A stretch of 64,000 nucleotides of DNA from Schistosoma mansoni (taxonomy: Eukaryota > Platyhelminthes > Trematoda > Strigeidida > Schistosomatidae). The notes under the pieces are model-generated. The model was not told the DNA's origin. It saw only the letters and a list, made by a program, of their open reading frames with translations, and made no database searches. The stretch spans positions 124,001 through 188,000 of the forward strand of contig NW_017386055.1 in the NCBI RefSeq assembly GCF_000237925.1, in the 5' to 3' direction. Position 1 is the first letter of the stretch. Each line of letters starts with the position of its first letter. A program made the position numbers and the translations under genes. Positions 1 to 11,660 of the stretch are shown here, one piece after another.

Positions 1-430
1 CAGCACAATTGCAAGTGACGAACATCTGGAACACAAATCTACTGTCTGTCAACCAACACCGAAGTCAGAATATTCAATACAAATTTAGAGACAGTTCTAG
101 TGTGTGGGACGGAAACTTGGATAACTACGAAAACCATCATTGAGTAGACACGAGTTTTTCTTAACAGTTGTTTTAGCAAAATACTTCGGATTTGTTGACC
201 AGACACCATGATTAACAAAATACTGCGAGAGAGAGCAAACTAGATATCAGAAACCATGAAGAAGGTCTGCAAGTGGATAGTGCTGAGTACTGAGTAAATC
301 ACGTAACTGAGTAATAAGGCAAACCCACATTTGAAACCGTGAATGCCAGAGGAGGATAGGAAGAGCGACGAACACATTGAGCCAAGAAAAGAATGTACAG
401 TGCACAGTGGATTTGAGATTGCTTGTCGGC
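1..430 (+). mobile_element. LINE family B, 3' coding fragment (degenerate)
   Basis: The + strand retains broken stretches of the C-terminal region of a LINE protein, recognisable as decayed forms of QLKNIWNSK and YGAETW motifs that are clearer at 10.8-11.0 kb and 16.1 kb. No intact frame remains. It is the left part of a longer duplicated segment whose second copy begins near 16.04 kb. Assignment rests on alignment by eye to the other family B copies. Confidence 0.7.
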
Positions 431-944
431 GCTGCATTTCAATCGGTTACATCTAACACCTAACCCTATTCCCAATTCCTTTCCACATTTTAAGCTACAA
501 AATTCATCAAACTCAATAATACTACTCATATCTCTATGAGTAGTACACATCATGATGGAATTTTCTATTACAATTACAGATAATACACTGAAGTTACCAA
601 ATAACGAAACAGTTAATCTATGAGAACATTATCAACTTGTAATGAATAATTTCTGACATTAATAACAAATAACCCATTCAACTTTATTGTTTTCTCTTTA
701 ATGTAATCCAATAAATAAATAACGATTATGTAGGATAAATCTGTTCTTCTTTATAAATATAAAGCATGGATAAAAGACAAACATGGATCCCATTGTGATT
801 AGTTGAGGTGTGGGGTAGGAAATCAACTGATGAAATATATATTGGTTTGAACAAAATATTTTATGATAACATGAATGAGGTTATTAGTTGGAGATGGTTT
901 GTGACTGTTATCTATATTCTATAAGCCGAAAAGGATGATGGTCG

Positions 945-1265
945 GTAATGGAATCCAGGAAAAGGTATTTCGTCCTAATTGGAACTCGTCAGATGGATCA
1001 ATCTGCACCTCACAGTTGATGATCACTCCACTCATCGAACCCACTACCGTTCGCTTCAAACGCCATCATGTTATCCACTTAGCTACTCGGTCTTGATAGC
1101 CGCATGTATGTGCATCGTGTTGAAGTTATATTCACCTAGTATTGTTTGCTTGAATCTCATTACTGTTGTAATTGATCAGTTTCTTGTTGTCATATGTACA
1201 TCCTGTGTAGATCGCCTCGATATTTTCCTTTGTCATAAGCTTCATCACATCAATACTGTTTCAGT
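945..1265 (-). ncRNA. Hammerhead ribozyme repeat with tRNA-like promoter, copy 1
   Basis: On the - strand the core at 964-992 reads CTGACGA, a short stem-II hairpin (GTTCC/AGGAC), then GAAA, which matches the hammerhead pattern CUGANGA-stem II-GAAA. Upstream on the same strand (about 1025-1105) is a tRNA-like stretch with an A-box-like TAGCTAAGTGGATAA and a B-box-like GGGTTCGATG. This arrangement, a pol III-type promoter plus a hammerhead, is the known architecture of the schistosome alpha satellite/SINE-like repeats. Stem II is imperfect, so cleavage may be weaker than in the 17.8 kb copy. Confidence 0.8.
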
Positions 1266-1429
1266 ATAAATTAACTATATTTAAAATAGTTTAAAATCCC
1301 TGATACGACAGAATAGTAGAAGATTTATCACTACTTAAATTCAGATCATTGAATAATTACACGAAACATAAGAATCGTTGAATATGAGATACTTTCTATT
1401 CTTTGATGACATAATTATAAGTTGTAGAA

Positions 1430-2310
1430 ATAGTGGTCATGTTATTAGTAATAGCAGTGGTAGTGGTAGCAATAGGTATGGTAGTGATAGTAGTGTTATC
1501 AGTATTAAAAAAGTAGGAGTAGTAGTAAAAGCTGTATAACTAGTGTTATTAGTAGTCATAGTAGCGATAGAAGTGGTAGTAGTAGTAGAAATAAGGGCGA
1601 TATTAATGGTAGTAGTGATAGTTGTATCACACGTTGTAGTGATATTAAAGTGTTACTAAAGGTGGTAGTCATTATGGCGGCAGTACAATTAGAAGTAATG
1701 GAATTTGTAGAATCGGTGGTGATAGTATTATTAATAGAAGTAGTAGTAGAACTTGTAGATCTAGTGTGAGTGATAGTAGTTGAATTAGAATTATTAGTAG
1801 GTGTGGTAGTAGTAGTAGTAGTATTAGTATTGTTTGCAGAAGCAGTAGTGTTAGTAGTAGTTGTTGTAGTTGGAGAAGTACTAGTAGTAATAGAGGTGTG
1901 AGTGGTAATTCTATTTGAACTACTAAAAGTCGTTGTGTCAGTTGTTTTACTAGTGGTGCAAGTGGAAGTGATAGTAATAGTGGTAGTAGTAGTTCTAGAT
2001 TTGGTAAACCTATTAGTAGTAGTGGAAGTAGTTGTAGCACTGGAAGTGGTAGTAGTATTTATATTGGTGGTAGGAGTAGCAGCAGCAGTAGAAGTGGTAG
2101 TTGTATTGGTGGTAGAAGCGGATCTACAAGTGGTAATGGTTGTAGCAGTATTAAACGTTGCAGTTTTGGTAGTGGTAGTTACAGTAATTGTAGCAGTAAC
2201 AATAGAAGCCGTGTTTGAACTGTTATTTTTATCATTATTAGTAATGGTAATAATAATAGTGGTCGTAGTGGCTGTGAGAGTAGTAGTAGTGATATTTGTA
2301 ATGGCTTTTT
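1430..2310. repeat. Degenerate GTA-trinucleotide array (about 880 bp)
   Basis: Almost every third position is T followed by A/G-rich steps (agtagtagt, ggtagtagt, gtaatagtg), so a period of three is kept for about 880 bases although the motif is heavily mutated. The long Leu-rich and Val-rich open frames here are products of the composition, not genes. The duplicate at 18.43-18.87 kb is about half as long. Confidence 0.9.
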
Positions 2311-3043
2311 AAAAGAAGAACAGGAGCGTATGCTAATTTGTTGTAGTTTTATGTCCAAATTTTCATCACCTGAATAATCCACCGATCGAAATACGACATT
2401 TCCGATCTTAACACGGACCAAATCAATTACGCTAAATCGGTATGAGCAGTCTAGCACCCTTATTTGTCCCTTTTCCGCCTAGCCCTTCCGATTGAGTTCA
2501 GAACACCGATTGCAGCTTCTGCTATGCGAATGATTTATTTCAAGAGTACTTAGATTATATACCAGACAGATGGACCACATCACACCATAAATTAGAAAAT
2601 AATATTTGAACAGTATCAAGCCTATGGTGGTCGATATTCGATATTATCCTTAAACTTCGTTTTTTGTTGGTACTGATAACCGTTACTCCATAATGTTCTA
2701 ACGGTGTTTAAATCAGAAGGTGAATACCAAGTGTTGATTGCGTTTATAATCGAACCACACAAAGATATTCAATATTACAGGTACGTTGGGCAAGCGTGAA
2801 AGTGTAGTGCCGTATTCAGGCGGGTGAGCGTGAGAGTCGAATGAGCGAGAGAACGATCGAGGGAGTCAGTGAGTAAGCGAGTACAGTAAAGTGAACAGGA
2901 CTAAGATGTACATATATATATACAAATGGAAAAGCATAAATCATCGAATCAAGTTATTAATATTAAGGCTAGCAGAATGAATACATGCGTGAGCAGTAAA
3001 CAATGCTCAAGCGTACATAATAAGGGTACAGTAGTATAGGAAG
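2311..3043. repeat. Shared 3' part of the duplicated segment
   Basis: About 730 bases that match 18880-19613 closely, including a patch of repeated 'gagcgagagaacgatcg'-like sequence near 2830-2880. No coding potential was recognised. It abuts a Ty3/Gypsy integrase relic on the - strand and could be a terminal non-coding part of such an element, but I cannot show LTR boundaries. Confidence 0.5.
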
Positions 3044-3052
3044 TTTGTTGTC

Positions 3053-3540
3053 TTACGAATAACTGTCCGTTAAATAAGTTAACGAAAAGGCTAAGCCAAA
3101 TTGGATGTAAACAAACTCAGTTGTATGTGAGCTGCTGTAACAGCTCGCTACATAGTTGTTCAAATCAGTTGGAACACTTTTACCTGGGGTAAAAACCTCT
3201 CCTGGTAGACGTAGAGAACTTCCGTACACCAACTCTGCTGCGCAACATCCTATATCTTGTTTCATTGTTGGGCTTAAACTCAACATGAGTAATGATAGCT
3301 TACTGGCCCAATCATTATTGCTAATAAAATATGTAAGAGTGGCTTTGAGTTGCCGATTTAAACTTTCTACCTTACCATTCGCCATCGTATGGTAGGATGT
3401 TGTCCGAATACGTTTGATTCCAAGGAGCTCAGTGAGTTGGTGAACGAAGTGGCTTGTAGTGCCGTGCTTCATTAATAGTTCATTTCGATAACGTTATTAT
3501 ACCAATCTTAAAGGTGTACAAAATCAGAAAGCAAAAGGAA
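3053..3540 (-). mobile_element. Ty3/Gypsy-type LTR retrotransposon relic (integrase part of pol)
   Basis: The - strand keeps an integrase core and C-terminal region with motifs such as ANGKVESLNRQLK, AAELVYGSSLRLPGE and a preceding TTSYHTM stretch, typical of the Ty3/Gypsy (Metaviridae) integrase catalytic domain. Only a few hundred bases of pol are present, no flanking LTR pair was recognised, and the element is a broken, old fragment. Confidence 0.8.
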
Positions 3541-3656
3541 ACGCCAACTACAATTTTGTTGATGAATGATGCAGACCAGAAAGTTATAAGCACATGAGCA
3601 AATGTTGGCTAGCGAAACATATGTGATGGCTGGTAGGCCATTTGTGTCGCCGTTTC
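3541..3656. other. No recognised feature
   Basis: Short unassigned spacer between the LTR-element relic and LINE B. Confidence 0.4.
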
Positions 3657-4690
3657 TCAAACTGTCCAGTGTTTCTTCAGTTTCAGCTTCATCTTGGCCA
3701 CAACCATGTGGTGGTCTGAAGCTATGTGAGCCTCTCTCAAGCTTCTAACATTTTTCATTGTACTTTGGGTTTTTTTATTGATACAAATACTAATTATCTG
3801 GTTCTGTGTAATGTGGTCCGGCGAGATCCATTTAGCTTTCTGTATGCCTTTGTGATGGAATATTGCACCGCCGAGAACGCATTTGTTGAAAGTAAATATA
3901 TTCGCAATCTCGTTCCATTTACGTTTCACTCTCCCAGTCCATGTCGTCCCATAATATTTACATATTCTGTTTCGTCCATTCCGAATTTGGCGTTTGGTCA
4001 GATCCTTTCTTGGACACTTAGCTATGTTTCATTGCAGCCTCTCATTTCTCTGATCCATATTGTCGTCAATGCCATAATTAGTGGGCTCATAACATTGGGC
4101 AATATTCATTGTAATTTCCTCTGTATTTCTTTCGAGGATATTTCGATAATTCTGGATCCGTGAGATTCTCATCCTACAAGTTCATTTCGAGCTTCTCTGA
4201 ACAGCACGATAGCAACACTCTGAGTTTGTGGAAAATTTTTCTCTTCCCGATTGGAATACAGTAGCATCTCTCCCGTGTCTAACCTTAGCCGTCCAGTTTG
4301 GTTTGAATGGTTTTCAGTGATTCTGATTGATCCCAATTTGTATCTTCTCATTTTCCTTGAAATTTGACTGGTCTTCTCTGTCTCCCACATTGTCCGGATG
4401 TTCCATGTACCTATAAAAAGGTTGCTCTGGTTGTAGGAATTGGCGTCGGCCTCATGAATTTTGAAAAATCTTCGTGTTTATTCTGACGCTTCATAATTCT
4501 TCCTTCAACTCCGAGGGCAGAGTTTAAATTGTTTAATATGTTTGATGTGGTTCGTGGCATGTTGGCAAGATTTTCTCTACTGGATTGGTTTGACGACCGG
4601 CAAAAGAAGGAGGTTTGATCATGGGCTTGGCGACTGCATTCCGTAGAAAACTAACTCGTTAAAAAAGTCGAACCAGAAAATTTCACTGCA
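3657..4690 (-). mobile_element. LINE family B, 5' UTR and endonuclease region (degenerate)
   Basis: On the - strand, from about 4690 to 3657, the 5' leader is followed by a decayed APE-type endonuclease. Recognisable pieces are MWETEKTSQISRKMRRYKL, then NIFTFNKCVLGG, WISPDHITQNQI, and IASDHHMVVAKMKLKLKKH at the domain end. The same leader occurs inverted at 25985-26235, and the same endonuclease end at 26.5-26.65 kb. Several frameshifts break it into separate frames; the reverse transcriptase part is absent. Confidence 0.8.
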
Positions 4691-6230
4691 TGCTGTTCTG
4701 TTATTTGACGATTCCATGTTGACTACTATGTACAATAGTAATTAGATAGGATGTTGATTTGGGATATAGATGTTGATAATTTGGATCTTATCCATTAGAA
4801 TATATTATCATTCTCGTTCATTAAAAAGAAAATGTTAATTCAGAGTTTTTAAGATTGTTGAATGTTATTGAGATCATGGAACTATCAAACTTAAACATCG
4901 ATCGAAACCCGTGAGCAGTGACCGTCAGTTTCATCATAGTATGCTAATCTTCAGCTATGCATATCATTTTAAGCCTGAAGTTGTGCTGTTGATGAATTGA
5001 TGATCTATAGTCAACGAAGTATATTTGTTCCACTATTACACTTTCAATTCATAGTGATTCCGTAATGTTAGTTCCATGTGATTTACAGTTCGTAGTTGAT
5101 TAACAAAGACGTTTGTCTTCGATATGTAGCATCATTTCTTGTTTCGTTGGTTATGGCTGTACTTAGTTTGAATGCATTATCACTTATACAGCTACTGCTA
5201 ACAATCACACGACATTTTCAGACAAGCTTACTCAATACGTGGTTGGAAAAGTAACAAACATTCGATCTGACATTTGAAAGGAACACTTTACTATCGAGGC
5301 GATCCACACATGATTGACATATACCAGTAAGAGTATGATCAATCAAAGTCCTAAACGATAATGAAAAGATACAAGCAAACAACATAAAGTGAATATAACA
5401 TATAAGCAATATCTTAGTAAAATCTGAGAACAATAAAGCACATGGTTCACTTGAAAGGTACCAATTAATAGTCTCAGACTTCATTGGTCTTCTGTTTTCA
5501 TGCCAATCATTCTTTGTTCTCATTCTCTTCAATTTTGTCTTCTAACCTTTCGCCACTAGGCATTTCTTTTTCTTTTAATGCTGCAAACTAATTATACCTG
5601 CCGACATCAGTAACACACTACAGTATGAATACTGATATGTACTGAAATCGGCACATATACCTATAATACAATAATTACTACTGGTATTACTACTACTCAC
5701 ACTACCAATACTACTATCGTTTTAATTCTTCAACACCTTGAAGAAACCATTTTAATACTAAATCAGATTCATATAAATATTGTTTCGATCACATTAAATG
5801 ACTTTGAAAATGATATACGACACATTCCATAAAAACATAAAATCGTTGTCTGGATTCCTAAAATTACACCATACATACAATATTATTCTAAGAAATTCAC
5901 TTTTCAAGCATAGCAACGTATCCTCATTTAGATTTATGAATTGTCTGGCTTATGCATAGTATAACATATTTCAATCAGGAATTTTGATGTTTATGTTTAC
6001 TGATCACTTATGTGACTGGTATATCATTCATTTTGAATCCCATTGAACTTACTAATTCCACGTCAGTTTTTAATGGTATAAAAGCAGAAGAATAATGAAT
6101 GAAATTTTCATGAAAATGATAAAGAATTCAGTTCTATTTTTTCTTAGCTTGCTTCAATTATTTCTTTATGAATTCATAGTAAATGGTAAATTATCCGATG
6201 CACATAAACGTATCTTGACAAAACATTCAT
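4691..6230. other. No gene recognised
   Basis: AT-rich sequence without convincing coding signal. A short stretch near 5288-5345 (atcgaggcgatccacaca) resembles the 3' part of the hammerhead repeat near 1190-1230 in opposite orientation, so at least one decayed repeat fragment lies here. Confidence 0.5.
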
Positions 6231-6234
6231 AGTT

Positions 6235-6455
6235 CGATTCAAGACTCAATTGAAGCTAGACCACCATGAAGAACCTGGAAGAACTCGCGCTCGTTCTTGA
6301 GACCGATAGGATTTAGATTAGAGTCTCGTGAGGCAGAATCGTAGATACGCACTGCTAAGGAGTTCCAAAATAGAAGAAAACGGCCGTCTATTGCTTTCAG
6401 GTATTCCATAGTGCTCTTGCTTCAATTGACTGGTGATCTCAACTATTGAAATATA
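6235..6455 (+). mobile_element. Hammerhead SINE, old copy
   Basis: Starts with 'ctagaccacc.tgaagaacctgg' like other copies and contains CTGCTAAGGA ... GAAAACGGCCGTC at 6352-6387, a decayed hammerhead core, followed by the conserved tail 'cttcaattga..ggtgatctcaacta'. Core mutations (AGGA with damaged stem II) suggest it no longer cleaves. The order of parts is scrambled compared with the 28.3 kb copy. Confidence 0.65.
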
Positions 6456-6654
6456 TATATATATGTTATTCAAACGAAGAACTATGAATGATTTCATTAT
6501 CTTTCCTTATTAGACTCAAATTCGAAAATATAAATGATAATAAATGATTTAAAAGAAGTAAATCGTAAGTGTTCTTGTTGAAGATACTGTCTGATTACTA
6601 AACATTTACAATATTGACATTTGAATTTTTTGCGTCTTTAATATAAATGATTAT

Positions 6655-6875
6655 GATGGTTTACGTGTGTAGATCATTTGAACGTTGAGGAACCAGGTAG
6701 GACTTGCGTTTACTCTCGAGAATGATAGGTTTTGTGTCCGAATCTCATGAGGCAGGATCTTGAATGCCTACTGCTGCGAAGTCTCACAATAAGACGAAAT
6801 GGCCGTCCAATTCTTCTACGTTTACCATGGTGGTGTAGCTTCAATTGATTCATGATCTCAACTATTAAATATTCT
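6655..6875 (+). mobile_element. Hammerhead SINE, second old copy
   Basis: Same family and orientation as the copy 420 bases upstream. The core at 6771-6804 reads CTGCTGCGAAGTCTC..AAGACGAAATGGCC: GACGAAA is kept, but the CUGANGA box is altered to CTGCGAA. The tail 'ccatggtggtgtagcttcaattgattcatgatctcaac' is clear to the eye in pieces and matches the 34.16 kb tail. Confidence 0.65.
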
Positions 6876-7128
6876 ATTATCAGTTAAATGTTATTATTGA
6901 CTTATTTATAGGATCTCTTCAGTCAAATATGAAGTTAATGAGATCATATGATCAAAAAATCAAACAGAAAACTGGTATGTTATCGTTAAATTCTTGATAT
7001 GCTCTTTTATTTTATAAAATATTAGTGTATAATCCATCATCAATATATGATAAAATTATTCTTCATCAATTATCTTACATTATATGAACATGTTAATATA
7101 AAGTAAACCGAATCGAAATTTCATAGGG

Positions 7129-7985
7129 ATGGTAATTATTTATAAGTCATGGTGTAGACGATTTATAGCTCAGGTTAATGATTTTGTTGGCGAGGATGAT
7201 GGAGACGTCCTCTTTGTCCAATGTAGTGTTCGTCGCGGTTGGCACAATTTGTTTTGTAGACAATGTTTGGTTTGTCTTCTTTTGTCATTTTATCCTGTGG
7301 TTTGCATAGGATAGCATGTAGGGGTTTTGTTTGTTTGTGTGCAACACCTATTCTCAAGGTTTTCAGCCGTCTCGTTGTCGTTTGTGATATAACTTTTATG
7401 TATGGTTGGGGTGATACTTTTGTTGATTTCTGTGTATCTTCGGCCTGACGTAGAATTGAGGGAACACTGATCCACTGCATTTCTTTTCTTCATTGCTTTT
7501 ACTTTATTATTTCTCCTGCTTCCACGAGCTTGGTCAAAGTAATTGAAATTCGGTTGATTTACTTTTTTGACTGGATTTATGTTCATCAGTTTGTATATGG
7601 TTTAATCCTCGAATAATTCCTTGGATTTCTTGATGCATTCCGCTTTCTTCATATTCACTTGTATGTATTTTGTACGCTGGAGCTATGACAATATCTTTTA
7701 TGGTTTTGAGCTTCCTCAAAGCTTTTCCTTCTTGTGAAGGCATTCGATTGTTGCTCTTCATCCGTCGAATTGGTGGTACTATTATTTGTCTTATTTCGTG
7801 TTGCGTTATTACGGAAGTTTTGAGTGATGACTCTAGTGTTGCGAATAATTCCAGTTTTAATGAGTCGCTTGTATCCCAATTTGATTCCTTTCGGATTGTG
7901 TGTTTATCTTTATATATGTTAGTGGTTGTTTTGATAGGTTTATCATTCAGTTGTTTATGTTTTTTATATGATTGATTTCGAGATT
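7129..7985 (-). mobile_element. Penelope-like element remnant with GIY-YIG endonuclease
   Basis: The - strand has a stretch with KALRKLKTIKDIVIAPAYK (7600-7740), resembling the region before the reverse transcriptase of Penelope-like elements (usual form IVIAPADKG). Further on come PYIKVISQTTTRRLKTL and then NIVYKTNCANRDEHYIGQRGR-like residues at about 7190-7270, which is the start of a GIY-YIG nuclease (VYK and YIG halves visible). The reverse-transcriptase core expected between them is missing, so this is an internally deleted, frameshifted copy. Penelope-like elements in animals are known to carry hammerhead motifs, but I see none attached here. Confidence 0.75.
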
Positions 7986-7999
7986 CTGATTATTTTCTT

Positions 8000-8215
8000 G
8001 TTAGGAATTTTTCTTCTTTGTTCTCCGCATCGTTTGCATGTAAAGAAAATGTAGTTGTACTCAAGTATAAGCCAGGATTTCGGCGAAATTCTCTAAAAAC
8101 GCAGAAATCAGCAAAAGTATCACCTCTACAATACATAAAACTTATATCAACAATGACAAATTTAAGGTCAACAAGAACTAATCGACCTCGAGGTGTACAG
8201 GACGAGCAGTGAGGC
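8000..8215 (+). mobile_element. Short inverted Penelope-like fragment
   Basis: A + strand frame with LKTQKSAKVSPLQYIKLIS matches the QKSTKVSPQPYIKVIS stretch of the neighbouring - strand element, so a piece of the same or a sister element lies inverted beside it. Probably an inversion or a second insertion. Confidence 0.6.
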
Positions 8216-8504
8216 ACTTTTCACTTTTACGCTAGGGTTGTGCTGATGATGTTGTTCAGAAGGATGATGAAAGATTGACGATCAAAACCATTCAGCTCAG
8301 AGAACAACTCTCCATCAAATTATTTTTAGTCATGTATAAAGTTGGCAGATTACTGAAAATCGCTAAGAGTTATACGAAGGATAAATTGTGTATTTGTTTG
8401 AAATATTTGAACTCAATTTTTTGCATCAAGATATATCACCACTACAAAACAAACCACTACAAAAAACTACAAAACAAAGTTGACTTGCAGTCCCCAACCC
8501 GGAG

Positions 8505-10080
8505 AAAGAAGAACTCCTGGGCATGGGATTAGCGACTTCATTCTGCAGAAATCTAATTCGCTGAAAAACGCTAATGAGAAATAATAATTCAAGCCATTTA
8601 AACTCTATCATGGGAGTTAGAAGGTATTCATTTAGAAGAATTATGACGTCCCATGATAAAAGCCGAGCTCTTTTGGAGGTGATGACTCTGATGTCTCTTC
8701 TGACAACCAGAGCAAATATCAATTTAGGTACGTGGAGTGTTCATGTAACATGGAACCGGGAGAGTGATCCGAATCGCTGTACGGAATAAAAAATAAAATC
8801 TAGAGGTGTTCGATATCAGCGGAATACATTAGAAGCTGGTGGAATAACAAAGACTAGCTTTAGCGGAGCTCCTGTTATACTCCAGACACGAATAAAAAAA
8901 TGCTTCACATAAATATTGAGTGGCACCGATGCTATCTAAACCAGAGGATAGAGGATGTGACAGCCAAAAGAGTAGCTGATATAGCCTCAGATCATTACTT
9001 GTTGATCGCCAAGATGAAATTGAAATTTAAAAATCCTTTTGTGGTGTACTCAATGGAGAGTGAACTACTATGGAGAACAGCTAGAAAGGAATAAAAAGGG
9101 TAGTCACTTCAACATGTCAGGAGGTTCTCGGCCACAAGAAGCACCACCACAATAGATGAATCACTGTTTTCACACTGAATAAGAAAGGAGGAAAAAGGAG
9201 GCAGCAATGAATAGTAGTCGAACAAGAGCAGAAAAAGCCAAGGCACAAGCTGAATACATAGAAGTAAACTAGCAAGTGAAGAAAAGCATGTGAACCGACA
9301 AGTGCAAGTATGTGGAAGATTTAGCACTGACGGCGGAAAAGACTGCAAGTGAAGGGAATATGAGACAACCGTTAGACACAACAAACAAACCAGATGGGAA
9401 TTGCCGTAAACCAGAACGACCAGGGAAAAGCAAGGAAGGACTCAATAGCTGCCCAACTCCCAATTCAACTGACTGGATTCCGAACGGATCGATCGCGTAA
9501 AGATTAAACCGCAACTGTATGGATCATTGTGGAATAATCAATTGGACGGAATTCATCGCTCTACATAAACTTCATTGTCAGTGAGAAAGCATTAGATAGG
9601 GTGGACAGGACAACACAATGGAGGTCTATTCAACATCACGGTGTGCTTGAAAAGATAATCCAAATCATACGGAATTTCCATGATGGATTAAACTGCGAAA
9701 CCGTGCATGAAGGGCAGTTGACAGACTCGTTCGAAGTGAAGACCGGTGTCAGTCAATGTTGCCCCCTCTCACCACATCACTTTCTCCTCTTGATAAACTG
9801 GATCATGGAGACAATACAATGGACAGCTAGGATATAGATATATGATCTAACTATGCAGATGATCAGGCTCTTATACCACACCGCAACAACAAATGCAGGA
9901 AAAGAAGACCAATGTAGCAGCAGCTTCAGCAGCAGTAGTTCTCAACCAACACACAGAGAGTAAGGCAGTTACCTCTGATACAACACGACATACACCAATC
10001 GAATCACGAGTCATGGAGAAGCTTTGGAGGATGAAAAATTCTCTACATATCTAGGCAGCATCATCGATCAATACGAAGTA
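8505..10080 (+). mobile_element. LINE family B, multiply deleted copy
   Basis: Order on the + strand: 5' leader (8505-8720), endonuclease start resembling NLGTWSVHVTWNRES (8725-8790), endonuclease end (KRVADIASDHYLLIAKMKLK, 8960-9040), linker (RTARKE...; 9110-9330), then reverse transcriptase motif A region (FHDGLNCETVHEGQLTDSF, GVSQCCPLSPHHFLLLINW at 9690-9810) and a decayed finish. The central part of the endonuclease is deleted and frames are broken repeatedly. Confidence 0.8.
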
Positions 10081-10084
10081 AGTA

Positions 10085-10410
10085 AGTACCATTGATAAGC
10101 TGGAAGCATCAGACGGTCATTTAGTCCTCGTATGGGACTCCTCAACAGTGTACATTCACAATTCTATACAAAGTACTGGAACAATGGAGCTTCAGTGTCG
10201 CGCGTAAATGTTCAACATTAAGATCACTGAGGTGAGTGCCATCCAACGAAGATAATGTTTAACTTCATTGAATTCACAGTATTTAAAGGACATTCATCGT
10301 CGTGTTTAGTTAGTGACTGTCTCACAACTAAGATGAAATGGTCATTCAATGCTTCCAGGTTTTCTATAGTGTTTTAACCTAAATCGACATATGAATTCAA
10401 CTAAGAAATT
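10085..10410. mobile_element. Fragments of hammerhead SINE, both orientations
   Basis: At 10105-10180 the - strand holds TTGAGGAGTCCC..GAGGAC followed by a damaged GAAA box. At 10305-10410 the + strand holds 'aactaagatgaaatggtcattcaatgcttccaggttttctatagtg', the downstream part of the same repeat. Both are too decayed to be active. Confidence 0.55.
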
Positions 10411-10769
10411 ACTACGACCTCCATAAAACTTCATTCCGATAATGATAAATATTTGTTTACAAACTTATGGAATAGGTTTTCCATAAATTGCAAAATAGTG
10501 AATAATTTTCTTAATTTATTTTATTGACCATTCAACTTTACAAGAGAGTAGTTCAGATCAGATCAGACTAGATCAGATCGCTTGTTATCATCAAAAAAAT
10601 AGAAAATAGTTTATTGTTATTTCTTTCATAAAGGAGTACTTGATGAACTCAAATCAGTAGAAATTACATTTTTATTTATTCAGAAGAGATGAGAAAAAGC
10701 GGTCATGTCAATTTACAAGAACTTAATAACTTTACGTTTAATTTTTTAATTATTAATTAATTAATTATT
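10411..10769. other. No recognised feature
   Basis: AT-rich DNA with a short run 'cagatcagatcagactagatcagatc' near 10555-10580, a small imperfect tandem array of a gatca unit. Confidence 0.5.
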
Positions 10770-11660
10770 CACGTACCTGGGAAGCATCATTCATGAACAA
10801 GGAGGATCCGACGAAGATGTGGAGGTGAGTATCGGCAAAGCAATGACCGCATTTCTACAATTGAAGAACATATGGAACTCAAAACAACTCTCAACTAATT
10901 TCAAAGTGACAATCTTCAATATAAATGGCAAGTTTGACCTACTGTACGGAGCTGAAACGTGGATAACTACAAAATCCCTAGTGAAGAAGGTGCAAGTATT
11001 TATAAACAGTTCTCTACGCATAATACTCAACATTCACTGACCGGATACCATCATCAATAGGCGTCTGTGAGAGAGGACATGTCAGCCTCCAGCTGAGGGA
11101 GAAATTAGGAAAAGATGTCGGAACTGGATAGGACACACACACAGTAGAAATAAACAAACTTCATCACTAGAAAACACGTAACTTGTGATCATGATGGGCA
11201 ACGGAAAAGTGGATGACCACAGAACACATCACGTCGGGAAATAGAACAGGATATGAAAAGGATGAATGTTATCTGTAAAGAACTGGAAAGAATTGCCTAG
11301 GATAGGTTTGGATGGAGACAACTGGTGTGTGGTCTATGTTCCTCTAAGAGAGGTAACAAGGCGAAGACAAACCAGCTTCCAGCTGAGGAAGAAATTATGA
11401 AAAGTCCGAAGTGGATAGGACGCACATTGTAGCAATAACCAAACTTCATCACTAGAAAATACGTAACTTGTGATCATGATGGGCAACGGAAAAGTGGAAG
11501 ACCACAGAACACATCACGTCGGGAAATAGAACAGGATATGAAAAGGATGAATGTTAACTGGAAAGAACAGTGAAGTATTTATAAGTACATGTTTTTGTTG
11601 AGAATACTGATTTGCGGCCTATGTTCCGCGTGACGTAACTGGCGTAACTTAATAGTCGTG
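10770..11660 (+). mobile_element. LINE family B 3' end with tandemly duplicated tail
   Basis: Codes in pieces for the C-terminal region: GKAMTAFLQLKNIWNSKQLS, then LLYGAETWITTKSLVKK, then a tail with RREIEQDMKRMN. The tail segment around 11085-11330 is repeated near 11370-11610 with almost no change (both contain 'acttgtgatcatgatgggca'), an offset of about 285 bases. The second copy ends with '..gaacagtgaag' and unrelated DNA. Confidence 0.8.

Larger units (their letters stand above)
1..3043. repeat. Dispersed segmental duplication, copy 1
   Basis: This segment matches about 16040-19613 in the same orientation and order: LINE B tail, hammerhead/tRNA-like unit, GTA-rich array, then about 700 bases of shared unique-looking sequence ending near 'agtatagg'. 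Copies differ by many substitutions, by the length of the GTA array (about 880 against 440 bases) and by an insertion of about 450 bases in copy 2. Downstream of 3043 the copies diverge abruptly (a Ty3/Gypsy relic here, a CR1 fragment there). Confidence 0.8.

Noticed and set aside
1672-2312. Long Leu-rich and Val-rich open frames on both strands
   Set aside because: They lie wholly inside the GTA-trinucleotide array and reflect its composition; the same happens in every such array.
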